In this document: positions 29,808 through 38,282 of the stretch, in pieces
Layout: the number at the start of each line of letters is the position of its first letter
Position numbering within the stretch: position 1 is the stretch's first letter
From: a virus
Direction: 5' to 3' (one strand)
IMG/VR virus record: IMGVR_UViG_3300023272_000003
Coordinates: 1 to 58,118 of that record
Length of the DNA stretch: 58,118 nucleotides
Program-made: the position numbers and the translations under genes
Notes under the pieces: model-generated
Told to the model about the DNA's origin: nothing
Databases searched by the model: none
What the model saw: the letters and a program-made list of their open reading frames with translations, nothing else

Positions 29808-31124
29808 CTACATGGCCCCTAGGGCATGCGTTTCCTGGTTCCAGTTGCGCGAATTGGCACCACCCCATGAGGAGGGCACTGCGCCGCGTGCGCGCTCCCC
29901 GCCGCCATAGGTGCCGTTCCGAAGAGCCGCAGCAGTATTGCTATTAAGTGCGTCTGTGTTACGTTCTACAGCATCCCGATGATCCTGTGTGTTTTTACTA
30001 CCTGAGTCAAAAATATCTAAAAATTGCTTAAATAGACCAGACACAGAAAGCTTCTCGCTAAGATCGATAAGTGCAATAATAGGTTTTGTTAGCCAACCTA
30101 ATACCTCTCCAAGCGTTAGCAGTTCATCTATTACGCTTGTCGCGAAGTGAATAAGGGCTGGTCCAGCCTCTACCGCCAATGTATCGAGTTTTAACTGTAG
30201 AATCCCCATTTCGGCATTTAAGTCCGCTGCTGCGTTAGCAGCACCTGAAGTATGAGCAAGTTGGTTTTCCATAGCTGCAATCTTTATGCGCTGTTTCATC
30301 GTATCAGACACATCACGGTAGATCAGTAATTCCTCTACGTGCAACGCACGGGCTATTCGTATAGCTTCTTCATCTGTTGTCTTGTTCTTATCTCCTATAA
30401 AATCCATAAGTTTCAGAAGATTAGTTGCCTTATCTACAGGCCCTGATAAATTGCCACCATAATCACGAATGCCAGCTCTTTGGCCTGCGGCAGCTCCTTC
30501 GCTGGTTTTAAGTGCGTCGGATAATGTTCGTGATAGTCCAGCCGTATCTTGTACTCCCGTAGCGGCACCCAATGCTTTTAATCTTCCTGTTTCAGATGCC
30601 GTGCCACCACTTGTATACATTGCCTGTCTAAAACTTATAAGGCTTTCTGCCGCCGCTTGAGCAGCTTCCCATAAAAGCTTTACTCCTGCTGCTGCTACAG
30701 CAATTTCCGGGCCTAACAGCCCTAGTGCCTTACCTGCGAGCGGCATCAATCCACCACCCCCACCGACGCGGGATGTCATTATTACATCCTTGATCTTATC
30801 AACAAAGGAAGGCGACTGCGGATTCATGCTGCCTTGTGCGCGCTTATAGGCCTTTTGCGCCTGCATAGCGCGATATTGCGCATCGAAAACGGCGGCGGGG
30901 TTTCCGCTTCCCTGCGCGACACGCAACTCCGTTAGAGCCTTTGCGAGACGCTGCGCGGGGCCGAGGGCTGTCTGGAGATTTCGGCTCATGCGCTGCGTTT
31001 TATCCGCTGCTGCGTTGAGGGGTGGTTGAATGGACCTGGTAGCCTGCGCCAATGCCTTCATCTGCTGAATGGCCTGCATGTCCCCTATGACGTTGATATC
31101 AAGGATTAACGGTTCATCGTCCAT
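29808..31124 (-). CDS. Tape measure protein (short)
   Basis: A 438-residue protein just after the frameshift pair, the standard place for a tape measure. Helical N-terminal region, a hydrophobic centre (LGPEIAVAAAGVKLLWEA; IDELLTLGEVLGWLTKPIIAL) and a Gly/Ala-rich part. At roughly 1.5 angstroms per residue it would set a short tail, near 60-70 nm. The middle of the gene (about 29950-30760) is clearly richer in A and T than its surroundings. Confidence 0.8.
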   Translation of the reverse strand: MDDEPLILDINVIGDMQAIQQMKALAQATRSIQPPLNAAADKTQRMSRNLQTALGPAQRLAKALTELRVAQGSGNPAAVFDAQYRAMQAQKAYKRAQGSMNPQSPSFVDKIKDVIMTSRVGGGGGLMPLAGKALGLLGPEIAVAAAGVKLLWEAAQAAAESLISFRQAMYTSGGTASETGRLKALGAATGVQDTAGLSRTLSDALKTSEGAAAGQRAGIRDYGGNLSGPVDKATNLLKLMDFIGDKNKTTDEEAIRIARALHVEELLIYRDVSDTMKQRIKIAAMENQLAHTSGAANAAADLNAEMGILQLKLDTLAVEAGPALIHFATSVIDELLTLGEVLGWLTKPIIALIDLSEKLSVSGLFKQFLDIFDSGSKNTQDHRDAVERNTDALNSNTAAALRNGTYGGGERARGAVPSSWGGANSRNWNQETHALGAM

Positions 31125-31420
31125 CAGTAGTCTTCCTCTGGTTCAGGTGGGGTAAATCCACCGTTGCGCTTTGCTTCCCTGGCGATCATCCGATCACGCC
31201 GCACCAATCCCGCAATATCGTCAATCCACTCTGTCGTTGGTTCCTCAAAGTCCCGCCCCTTGTTGCCCCCCAGGCGTTCATTGATCGACCATAGGAGAGC
31301 AATCACCCATACCCACACGGCAGGATGCTGTCTTGTCTTCTCCAAACACAGCCGGATTACTCCGTCGTATCGGGCTTGTCGGGCGTCGGGTTTATTGGTT
31401 TTTTTTTCTTCTTCTGGCAC
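31124..31420 (-). CDS. Tail assembly chaperone, frameshift extension (gpT-like)
   Basis: A 98-residue frame, -1 relative to the upstream frame. It would be made by slipping at the A9 run (31407-31399), giving a fusion of the upstream product with TNKPDARQARYDGVIRL and the following residues. It also opens with GTG at 31420 but has no good ribosome site there. Ends overlapping the tape-measure start (TGATG). In lambda and most siphoviruses this pair chaperones the tape measure. Confidence 0.8.
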   Translation of the reverse strand: MPEEEKKTNKPDARQARYDGVIRLCLEKTRQHPAVWVWVIALLWSINERLGGNKGRDFEEPTTEWIDDIAGLVRRDRMIAREAKRNGGFTPPEPEEDY

Positions 31421-31824
31421 TCAGAGAGGAATGTCATCACGGCGGCACGAGTAGAAGAGGCCCAGCGGAGACGCATGGCTATGAAGTCATCTTCGCTGTA
31501 TTTGTCCGCACAGTTCGGCGGCTGACTCCAGAACATCGCTGCTGCATTCGCGCAGGTAGTGGCCGTCACCTTTTCGGTCACTCCGCCAACAGGAGGGAAG
31601 TCCATCTCTTTCTCGATACCGTTGTCAGGATCTCCCACGTACCGAAGGGTAAGAATCTGTCCCAACTCATAGGCGCGGGTGTCTTCGTTTTCTGTCCTGC
31701 GCCAGAATGTGAGGGTGAAAGGTTCGCCAACAGGATCACCCGTATCTTCGTCGATGTCCTGAAACTCTTTAGTTTGTGCCGTCCGCGTTTTCGGTGCGAC
31801 GGTCCACGGGTTGTATTTTGCCAA
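31357..31824 (-). CDS. Tail assembly chaperone (gpG-like)
   Basis: A 155-residue protein between the tail tube and the tape measure. Its 3' end has AAG AAA AAA AAA CCA, a slippery A-run, about 12 codons before its stop; the -1 frame is open to 31124. That is the gpG/gpGT arrangement of siphoviruses. Confidence 0.85.
   Translation of the reverse strand: MAKYNPWTVAPKTRTAQTKEFQDIDEDTGDPVGEPFTLTFWRRTENEDTRAYELGQILTLRYVGDPDNGIEKEMDFPPVGGVTEKVTATTCANAAAMFWSQPPNCADKYSEDDFIAMRLRWASSTRAAVMTFLSECQKKKKKPINPTPDKPDTTE
31399..31407 (-). promoter_or_regulatory. -1 frameshift slippery sequence
   Basis: Nine A on the minus strand in the frame AAG-AAA-AAA-AAA-CCA. Slipping one base back continues as ACC-AAT-AAA in the downstream frame. 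Confidence 0.8.
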
Positions 31825-31839
31825 TTCGTAAAGCTCCCT

Positions 31840-32298
31840 TTAGCTCTGAACCGGGTTCGGGCCGCCGATGTCTACCATCAGAAGGTTGCACTCAAACTTG
31901 AGAGCGTTTTTGCCTTCCATGATAGGCCGATAGTTCTGGATAAGGCCAACATAAGTGTTTATGATGCCCGACTGACCATGCACCACCTGTGCATAATCAA
32001 AGTTCTGTACAATGGCGTTCACCCAGTTGGTAGGAGTAGAAACAGAACCGTTCTTCAGGATGAAACCAGTAATCGAGTAGTTGACGGCAGATTCTAATTT
32101 GACATTATTGCCGAATCCACTCGGAGTAATAGAAGCCTCTTCTGTTCTGTTCTCGTAGACAGGATTGATGCTCTCCAGAACAGTCAGCAGGGTATGGGTA
32201 GTGCCGACAGTCAAAGTGCCATCGATAGCCCGCGTTACTCCTGCAATGGTGGCCGACCCGATGTTGGCACCGAGATCGAGGTTTTGCGCTAGATTCAT
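31840..32298 (-). CDS. Major tail (tube) protein
   Basis: A 152-residue protein immediately upstream of the chaperone pair, the usual position of the tube protein. Beta-rich with regular turns (GSATIAGVTRAIDGTLTVG, NAIVQNFDYAQVVHG). The ATG at 32298 lies in an ATGA overlap with the small gene upstream. Confidence 0.75.
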   Translation of the reverse strand: MNLAQNLDLGANIGSATIAGVTRAIDGTLTVGTTHTLLTVLESINPVYENRTEEASITPSGFGNNVKLESAVNYSITGFILKNGSVSTPTNWVNAIVQNFDYAQVVHGQSGIINTYVGLIQNYRPIMEGKNALKFECNLLMVDIGGPNPVQS

Positions 32299-32465
32299 TC
32301 CGTCACCTTCTGTTCGTCCTGCCAATCGTGCACAGGGGTTTCGTCAGCAACCGTTTCGGCACCCATCGGCAGAGGCTCACCGTCCGGCAGTTCCATCACT
32401 TTGACCTGTTGGCGTTTGCCCTTGAATCCCCCGTCTTCAGGTCTGGTCATTTTTATCTTGGTCAT
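32295..32465 (-). CDS. Small protein between tail completion and tube genes
   Basis: A 56-residue frame coupled by ATGA on both sides: its start overlaps the stop of 32462-32869 and its stop overlaps the tube start. Basic N-terminus (MTKIKMTRPEDGGFKGKRQQ), acidic end. The double coupling is strong support for expression. Confidence 0.7.
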   Translation of the reverse strand: MTKIKMTRPEDGGFKGKRQQVKVMELPDGEPLPMGAETVADETPVHDWQDEQKVTE

Positions 32466-32869
32466 GCCTTCATGCTCCTCTTGATTGCTGCTCTGATTTC
32501 GCGCCGTTTGATAGGCTGCAGGTCGCGCTCGATTGCGCCCAGAATATCACGGGCTACCATTGTGGGCGTACCCTCTTGCAGTCGGCTGCCGTGCGGGTTC
32601 ACCAGCGCCTTGCGCGCCGCGTCGTAGTACCAACCCGAAAAGAAAGTTCCGCCCTGTCGATTAACCAGAGCGGAACCTGTATACTGCCCGTGTCGCGTCG
32701 CGTAGGGATGATCGTCTGCCCTGAGTTGCACCAACGACCTTCCGCCACTGCTCCAGAACTGCCCGATCTTCACCGCCTCTGCACCGATTTGCTCTTGCGC
32801 TTGTTCAAGATCGGGAGACATCCGAGCCGCGATGCGGTCCATCTTGTCCGCCAGTTCTGCGGGCGTCAT
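32462..32869 (-). CDS. HK97 gp10-like head-tail joining protein
   Basis: A 135-residue protein with an N-terminal helical region (ELADKMDRIAARM), GSALVNRQGGTFFSGWYYDAA and a basic C-terminal helix (IKRREIRAAIKRSMKA), the layout of HK97 gp10-family tail completion proteins. ATGA overlaps on both sides. Confidence 0.65.
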   Translation of the reverse strand: MTPAELADKMDRIAARMSPDLEQAQEQIGAEAVKIGQFWSSGGRSLVQLRADDHPYATRHGQYTGSALVNRQGGTFFSGWYYDAARKALVNPHGSRLQEGTPTMVARDILGAIERDLQPIKRREIRAAIKRSMKA

Positions 32870-33153
32870 GCTGCTTCTTGCTCAACTTCACTATGCTTTA
32901 AACCCCATGACCTGCGGAAGAACTCAACTTTACCTTTGAGTTCTTGCAAGACAGGGCGACGCGTTTCAGGATCTATCTTGAATAGCCTGTGCTTGCTTGG
33001 ACTATCAGGATCTTGGAGCACATAAGCTATAACAGTACCAGTTTCGTCGTCGGCCTCTAGGCAAATATGGCCGACGTCCTTGCCATCAAGAAAGACATCA
33101 TAGAAAAAACCGTGCTTTCGGCATTCCCTCTGAATGGTTCTATTCAGGAACAT
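32866..33153 (-). CDS. Small connector-region protein
   Basis: A 95-residue protein, alpha/beta (FYDVFLDGKDVGHICLEADDE, LKGKVEFFRRSWGL), in the head-tail connector run and coupled to the gp10-like gene. Not recognised. Confidence 0.65.
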   Translation of the reverse strand: MFLNRTIQRECRKHGFFYDVFLDGKDVGHICLEADDETGTVIAYVLQDPDSPSKHRLFKIDPETRRPVLQELKGKVEFFRRSWGLKHSEVEQEAA

Positions 33154-33165
33154 TTGTTTGCCTCT

Positions 33166-33612
33166 CTATAGCGGCCCATCTCCGAACAGCAGACGCGCCG
33201 ACACGCTTCCGCCACGCTGGCTATAGCCTTTTTGAATAAACATGCGGTTCGCGCCGGCTGTTTCGGATTGGTCCAGTTCCGGCACACTCAGCACCTGCGC
33301 CAAGTCGAAACCTACCTGATCCATCCAGTCCCTAAGCCTCTCCATGTAGGGCCGGGTTACGTCGGGATTGTTGTTCGCATCGGCCACAATCGTTACAGTG
33401 AGGTCGGTGTTGTAGTACCGGCATGCCGTCGGGCTGTTCTCTGCGCGAGTGGCTCTGCTGAACTGGTAAACCGCGAAGGGCATCTGCCCAGCCACATCGG
33501 CAAAGTTGATAATCTCCATCTGTTCCAATTCGACGGTAAACTGTATCTCTGGTATGGCCGCCACGATCCCCGCCGCAATATCCGCCGACACGTCTGAGAG
33601 GTAGATGCTCAT
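33166..33612 (-). CDS. Tail terminator-like protein
   Basis: A 148-residue protein, starting in an ATGA overlap at 33612. ITFTVELEQ-type strands, TRPYMERLRDWMDQVGFDL and a C-terminal GGSVSARLLFGD fit the small alpha/beta proteins that close the tail end of the connector. Assigned by position and size. Confidence 0.6.
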   Translation of the reverse strand: MSIYLSDVSADIAAGIVAAIPEIQFTVELEQMEIINFADVAGQMPFAVYQFSRATRAENSPTACRYYNTDLTVTIVADANNNPDVTRPYMERLRDWMDQVGFDLAQVLSVPELDQSETAGANRMFIQKGYSQRGGSVSARLLFGDGPL

Positions 33613-34040
33613 TCGGGTATTCCTGGCGGGCGCTTGTCGATCGATTGCACGGTGGCGCTGATCTCGTTTGCCGGCCGATTGCCGCGCGTTGGATTCGGCT
33701 TCGGATCGCCTGCCACTCGATAGCAGTTGCCATACGAGGGCGCACGCTTGCCATTCGACATAGACCGGCATACCACCAGCCACCCGGCCCGCACATCGTC
33801 CATTGTCTGCTCGTACTTGATCGTGTCGGTACTGTCGTGCGTCGGAGGATTGAGGCCGCCCGCCGCCGTCGGTTCGTTGATATTGGGCGTGTAGACATAC
33901 TGCACAGGCGCGAGCTCGTATCGGAGCGTATAGGTCTCTTCGCCTAGCCTCTTCCCTGGCCCGATGCCGATACTGCGCCCGACGCTGTAAAAGTCGAACA
34001 GATCCTGGTAGGCTGCTTTTTGTCGGGGCGTAAGGGTCAT
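33609..34040 (-). CDS. Head-closure-like protein
   Basis: A 143-residue protein with N-terminal helix TPRQKAAYQDLFDFY and a beta-rich middle (YTLRYELAPVQYVYTP). The place after the adaptor and before the terminator fits a head-closure or stopper protein. Coupled by ATGA. Confidence 0.6.
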   Translation of the reverse strand: MTLTPRQKAAYQDLFDFYSVGRSIGIGPGKRLGEETYTLRYELAPVQYVYTPNINEPTAAGGLNPPTHDSTDTIKYEQTMDDVRAGWLVVCRSMSNGKRAPSYGNCYRVAGDPKPNPTRGNRPANEISATVQSIDKRPPGIPE

Positions 34041-34762
34041 AGTGTATATTTGGGTCTGTGAAACTTCTGCTGGTGGTAGGCGGCTTCATCTTCTGCTAGG
34101 GAAGAGGTGGCATAAAGTTCCGACCACTCACACAAGTGGCAAGAGGCTATAAAGCCTTTACTGCTTACCTTCACTATGCTCTTGAATTCGTCGTCAATGC
34201 GCTTCCGGTCAGCGGCCTCCATGTCGGCAATGCGTCGCTTGAGTTTGGTGTTCTCTCTGCGGAGATCCGTCGCGGCCTGCATCACGCGCCCATTCAGTTG
34301 CGCCTCTCGCTCGTAGCGCTCTTTCCATTTCTCTGGATCGTCTTTTGCTGCCAACTCGAACCGCAACCGCCGGTTCTCTTCCTGCAACTCCCCCATCAGG
34401 GCAGGCTTGGTGTCGTCGGGGAGGTCGGCCAACATGGAGCCTTCGCCAGTGACGCGGTGTCGTTCGGCATCGGTCAGCGGTTGGACGCCAACAGCCCGAT
34501 AGTCGCCAGAAGGCACAACCCGATGAGCGTGATCGTCTTTCGCTGACAGTTGGATTTCCTGGGCCGATATGCCGATGTTCCCACCGAGCGCACGTATCGC
34601 CCGTTTGATTTGAACCTTTTCGCTCTCAAGAGCCTCCACGCGCCGCAGGAGATCCGCAAGTTCGGGAAATATCACTTCGACCTGACCCGGATCCAGCGCG
34701 CTTAACCCGGTTTTTCTCTCAATTGAGGCTACTACCCGAATATCGCCTGTAATTTCTGGCAT
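34037..34762 (-). CDS. Coiled-coil protein with C2H2-like finger
   Basis: A 241-residue protein. N-terminal beta part, long coiled coil (about 95-190; ELQEENRRLRFELAAKDDPE, DLRRENTKLKRRIADMEAAD), and a C-terminal CHLCEWSELY then HQQKFH, a C2H2 zinc finger. Unusual in a connector operon; it may be an assembly factor or a DNA-contacting protein. Confidence 0.7.
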   Translation of the reverse strand: MPEITGDIRVVASIERKTGLSALDPGQVEVIFPELADLLRRVEALESEKVQIKRAIRALGGNIGISAQEIQLSAKDDHAHRVVPSGDYRAVGVQPLTDAERHRVTGEGSMLADLPDDTKPALMGELQEENRRLRFELAAKDDPEKWKERYEREAQLNGRVMQAATDLRRENTKLKRRIADMEAADRKRIDDEFKSIVKVSSKGFIASCHLCEWSELYATSSLAEDEAAYHQQKFHRPKYTL

Positions 34763-34867
34763 TGTTTCCGGCCTCCTTAGCCGATCCTATAGAGAGCAGG
34801 GCAACCGCTAGGAAAACGGCGTTCGGATGCCTCCTATCCCTGCTCATCGTCACAGCGCACAATCGAA

Positions 34868-34893
34868 GAGCCTCCCGGTTTCCCGAAAGGCTC
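34868..34893 (-). terminator. Hairpin with GAAA loop
   Basis: On the minus strand an 11-bp stem (two G-U pairs) closed by a GAAA tetraloop, in the gap between 34901 and 34762. A partial terminator or RNA-stability element of the late transcript. Confidence 0.6.
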
Positions 34894-34900
34894 CTCTGTT

Positions 34901-35317
34901 CTACGCTGCTCTCTTCTGTGCAATAAGGCCAGATGCTATCAGATCTATGGCTTGTTCATGGGCTCTATCTATGTAATCCTCATCCGAAGCGAATGCCGCG
35001 AAGTGAAGGTGGAGAAGCTCATGCACGAGAGTTTTCTCCATATCCTGTGCGTGGATATGACCAGGAGGAAAGTCAATCGCATCCAGGATCGAAATGCAGG
35101 CTTCTTTTTTAGAGATTATCCATGCACATTCCCCTTGACGACTATCACCCATGTCTCGCGCCCTGCAAACAGACAGGGCGATAATCCACTCTTGCAAGCG
35201 CAGTGTCTCCTGCCACTGCCAGCAGAGCACCGTAAGTTCCTCTTTGGTGAGAATCACCTCTTTTGGTTCGTATCGTGGTATGGCAGTCTCCCTATCCAAA
35301 CTCAGACCCACCGCCAC
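34901..35317 (-). CDS. Putative zinc metallopeptidase
   Basis: A 138-residue protein. VHELLHLHFAAF holds the HExxH zinc motif (about residues 101-105) with a third His, and DEDYIDRAHEQAID follows with acidic ligand candidates. Short one-domain proteins of this type resemble SprT or ImmA-like peptidases. Lying between connector genes, it could trim head proteins or be a host-directed enzyme. It overlaps the upstream gene by 26 bases. Confidence 0.7.
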   Translation of the reverse strand: MAVGLSLDRETAIPRYEPKEVILTKEELTVLCWQWQETLRLQEWIIALSVCRARDMGDSRQGECAWIISKKEACISILDAIDFPPGHIHAQDMEKTLVHELLHLHFAAFASDEDYIDRAHEQAIDLIASGLIAQKRAA

Positions 35318-35690
35318 GGCGTAGCGGGCTGCTGGTTACACTCACAACGCCGATACCCCTCGCGTGACGGGCCAACTGCTCCAAGCGGTCTATCTCGGTC
35401 TGCGTGGCGTCCTTGAGGGCATCCAGCGCGGCAAAAGAGCCGGTGTTGTCTTCCGACACATCCGCCGATGTCCACTTGAGAATGCCTTCATACCGCCCGG
35501 AGAGAATACCGTTCTGGCACTCCCGCCGGGCATACTGATACGTCACCGCGATTCCCCCGAATGTCGTCAGGGCTTCCGCGATGCGCCAAATTATCGGCAT
35601 CATATCTATGCTCTGCTCCGCAGGTTGAGGGAACTCATTGCGGAGCAGAGTCAGATAATCAGTCTTGTCGGCTATCTGGGTATTTGCCAT
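35292..35690 (-). CDS. Head-tail adaptor-like protein
   Basis: A 132-residue helical protein (DYLTLLRNEFPQPAEQ, IWRIAEALTTFGGIAVTYQ, LKDATQTEIDRLEQLA) close behind the capsid genes. It fits the helical adaptor position (gp6/gp15-like) by order only. Confidence 0.6.
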   Translation of the reverse strand: MANTQIADKTDYLTLLRNEFPQPAEQSIDMMPIIWRIAEALTTFGGIAVTYQYARRECQNGILSGRYEGILKWTSADVSEDNTGSFAALDALKDATQTEIDRLEQLARHARGIGVVSVTSSPLRRGGGSEFG

Positions 35691-35699
35691 CGGTCAGCC

Positions 35700-35825
35700 T
35701 CACTTCTTCGGCGTCTTCGGGACAGAAACCCGTCCCGAAGGGATCGGGTTCGGCTTTACGCCCTGTACCGGCTTGGGATAGAGCGGCATGGGCTTGTCAC
35801 CTGTTGAGTTCGTGCCATATGCCAT
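35700..35825 (-). CDS. Very small Pro/Lys-rich protein
   Basis: A 41-residue frame whose ATG overlaps the upstream stop (TAATG). Composition is Pro, Lys, Gly and Ser (LYPKPVQGVKPNPIPSGR). Tight coupling supports it; it may be a minor virion component. Confidence 0.55.
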   Translation of the reverse strand: MAYGTNSTGDKPMPLYPKPVQGVKPNPIPSGRVSVPKTPKK

Positions 35826-36145
35826 TAGATCAACTGCCGCATGGCATCCTGCGGATTTACGAGCGTTCCATCGTTGTTGATCGCATGACCCCACGCGTTA
35901 CACAGCACGCCGTCAATCAGGATTCGCCCACCCGGCTTCGTTTCGTCGCGCGGATTGGCTTCGAGTTCCGCACTGATTTGCGCCTGCTCGATCTTGACCG
36001 CATTTGACAGCGCGGCGGGGCTGGTAGTGTCGAGCACACGAGGTACAGACTGTACAAGCGAGGCTTGGTCTGTCTCTTCCATTTCGTCTTCTGGCTCATT
36101 CTCAGCAGTAGACGCAGATTCTCGGTTGGTTGTGCCTCTTGGCAT
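35825..36145 (-). CDS. Small capsid-region protein
   Basis: A 106-residue protein, acidic N-terminus (ENEPEDEMEETDQ), a helical middle and GGRILIDGVLCNAWGHAIN. It lies next to the capsid gene. Possibly a head-completion or decoration protein. Confidence 0.6.
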   Translation of the reverse strand: MPRGTTNRESASTAENEPEDEMEETDQASLVQSVPRVLDTTSPAALSNAVKIEQAQISAELEANPRDETKPGGRILIDGVLCNAWGHAINNDGTLVNPQDAMRQLI

Positions 36146-36165
36146 ATTCGTACCTTTCTGAGCAG

Positions 36166-36195
36166 AGCAGGGAAGAGTTGTTGCTCTCCCCTGCT
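36166..36195. terminator. Hairpin after the capsid gene
   Basis: A 12-bp stem with one mismatch (AGCAGGGAAGAG with CTCTCCCCTGCT) around six bases, nine bases past the capsid stop. No T-run. Such hairpins often end or stabilise the abundant capsid mRNA. Confidence 0.6.
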
Positions 36196-36203
36196 TCTCG
36201 CCC

Positions 36204-37274
36204 TTAGTTGATGGTCGGACTCACGTAGGCACCAGCGGCCCCGGTGTCGATATAGAGCACTGCGCCGTTCGTGCGGTTCCATACCGATGCGCCGAACTCG
36301 GCTTCTAGGGTCTGCGCCCGCAGAGGGTAGTTCTCATCCTCTGCTGCGATCTGCAGCCCGGAAGAACCCTGGTCCCGCTCCCGCATTACCAACGGCACAG
36401 GCGCGCCTTCTACGTAGGCAAACAGATAGCCAGGGATAACCCACGGCTTAACCCACACCTCCGCATAGTTCGTACCGTAGTAGCCGATCATGCGGTTATT
36501 GATGTTCATGCGGTCGTACTCGCCATAGGTCGCGACAACGCTGGTAGGCTGCACGAACTGTACCGGTGTGATCGGGATGAAGCCAGACAACGCCCGCACC
36601 GCCGCCTCTTGGGCAGCGGCAATCTCTAACCGCACCTTGCCCTGCGCGTAGTGCTCGGTGACGGTCAAAATCAACGCCACCACATCGGCATTGGCTACCG
36701 AAGTCGAGGCCGTGTAGAGATAGTGCGTATGGGTACTGCCGTTGAAGGTCTCACCGTTCGGCCCGACAGGCACCTGCGAACCATCGGCGTTCAGAAATGC
36801 CTTGAGAGGCAAGGAGACGCTGTCAACAAGACGATCGATGAACGTGGCGTTCGTTCCGGTGAAGATGGCGCGCTTGATCTCGCGCTGCATCCGCATCAGG
36901 TAGGCGCGGCGTGCGTCAGTAAACTGCGCCTGCAACTGGTCCACTGTCGTGTTTTGCATGAACTTGCGCGTCCACTGAACGGAGATTTGGAACAGCCGAA
37001 GCGGAATGCCGATAGTGCTGCCGTTCGGAGTCTTCTGAGCGTCTGCCCGGTCAAACTCCGTTACCTCATCCATCACCATGCCGCCGCCCGCTCCGTACCG
37101 CCGCTGCCGGTCGGTCGTGATCTCCACGAAAGAACTGAGCAGATCGCGGGTGATGAGGTTGTTGGCCTGCCGGTCTACCTCCACATCCGCAAATGCCCGA
37201 TCCTCGCCGTACTGCGCAATGGTCTGCTGACTGGAGCGCAGGGTATCCGCAGAGCTAAGAGTTCCGTATGCCAT
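36204..37274 (-). CDS. Major capsid protein
   Basis: A 356-residue protein after scaffold and a decoration-like gene, the standard order. Sequence features fit HK97-fold capsid proteins of this size: a helical N-arm (SSQQTIAQYGEDRAFADV), long beta segments, HYAQGKVRLEIAAAQEAAV spine-helix-like region, and a C-terminal NYPLRAQTLEAEFGASV ending with VLYID. No protease motif is fused to it. Confidence 0.8.
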   Translation of the reverse strand: MAYGTLSSADTLRSSQQTIAQYGEDRAFADVEVDRQANNLITRDLLSSFVEITTDRQRRYGAGGGMVMDEVTEFDRADAQKTPNGSTIGIPLRLFQISVQWTRKFMQNTTVDQLQAQFTDARRAYLMRMQREIKRAIFTGTNATFIDRLVDSVSLPLKAFLNADGSQVPVGPNGETFNGSTHTHYLYTASTSVANADVVALILTVTEHYAQGKVRLEIAAAQEAAVRALSGFIPITPVQFVQPTSVVATYGEYDRMNINNRMIGYYGTNYAEVWVKPWVIPGYLFAYVEGAPVPLVMRERDQGSSGLQIAAEDENYPLRAQTLEAEFGASVWNRTNGAVLYIDTGAAGAYVSPTIN

Positions 37275-37286
37275 TTCGTTAGCTCC

Positions 37287-37685
37287 TTATTCCCTGGTCG
37301 CCCAGACATGAATGCGGGTAGCGTCCACCGCGTATGCAACCGGCGTCAGGCCACCCGTCGAAGCCGCATCCGCCAATCCACCCGCCACTGTCCCCGAAAG
37401 ATAGTAGCGTGCTCCAGGCGTCAACGCGGCCCCATAGTTGAAATTCATGTCGAAGTAGCAACCGCACGCCTCATTGACAGAAGCCGCTTGGGGCGCGAAG
37501 CCGACGACTTTTGCCGCCGCATTGTTGGCCGCTCCGGTCGCCTTCCACAGTTTGCCATCCGATTTGATATAGAGGGCATCGCCTGCCGCGATAGCCTCAC
37601 CCGCCTTCAGACCGGGCAGGCGACAGTTAGGCGGAGGCTCAACCGAACACGGCGAAGGTGTTCCGCTCTTAGACAATTCAGCCAT
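37287..37685 (-). CDS. Capsid decoration protein (DUF2190-like)
   Basis: A 132-residue protein. LPGLKAGEAIAAGDALYIKSDG followed by KATGAANNAAAKVVGFA is the pattern of head decoration proteins of the DUF2190 type, and it ends in TPVAYAVDATRIHV. Adjacent to the capsid gene. Confidence 0.8.
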   Translation of the reverse strand: MAELSKSGTPSPCSVEPPPNCRLPGLKAGEAIAAGDALYIKSDGKLWKATGAANNAAAKVVGFAPQAASVNEACGCYFDMNFNYGAALTPGARYYLSGTVAGGLADAASTGGLTPVAYAVDATRIHVWATRE

Positions 37686-37715
37686 AAGTTAAACTCCTGT
37701 GAGTTAATATTCGTG

Positions 37716-38246
37716 TCAGAGTGCAGTGTATTCGCCACTCTTACGCAGTTCATCCACACGTTTGGCGATGGACTGCTTGGTATTGAGTCGGGGATGCTCA
37801 CCACCCTCCGCATTGGGAGCAGCAGGCGGTTTGAGATCCTTTGCGACTTCTGCGGCATCGGCATCAAGCTCTGCGGCAGTGGTTCCTTTTAGGCGATCAA
37901 TCCAACTTGCGGGCAGTTTGTGCTTATTGACCGCCTCGGCGCGCAGGAGGCGCATGTCACGCTCTGCCAACTGCTTCTCTGCCTCTTCTGCGCGGGTCTT
38001 AAATTCGGCCAACTGAGCGTCTTTCCGCTCCTGGTCGGTCATTTTCTCTTGTTCCAGAGCGCGAGTTTTCGCTTGCTCTTCGCGCAACTTCGTCCGGGCT
38101 TCTGCCGCCTCTTGACGCAACTGCTTGACGTGCTCCTCTGGGAACATCTTGGGCGGTTCTGCCGCAGGGGTCGGGGGCGTGGTGCCCGCCTGGGGCGTAG
38201 TTCCGGGTTCGGTCGCCGGGACCGTCGCAGGAGTGGTATCAGACAT
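37716..38246 (-). CDS. Scaffolding protein
   Basis: A 176-residue protein. Pro/Thr-rich N-terminus, then a charged coiled coil (FPEEHVKQLRQEAAEARTKL, EFKTRAEEAEKQLAERD), and a helical C-terminus (LNTKQSIAKRVDELRKSG) for capsid binding. The ATG at 38246 follows AGAGGA. Position before the capsid gene confirms the reading. Confidence 0.85.
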   Translation of the reverse strand: MSDTTPATVPATEPGTTPQAGTTPPTPAAEPPKMFPEEHVKQLRQEAAEARTKLREEQAKTRALEQEKMTDQERKDAQLAEFKTRAEEAEKQLAERDMRLLRAEAVNKHKLPASWIDRLKGTTAAELDADAAEVAKDLKPPAAPNAEGGEHPRLNTKQSIAKRVDELRKSGEYTAL

Positions 38247-38282
38247 TGGGTAATGATCCTCTGCGGGCATCAGCCACGCAAC

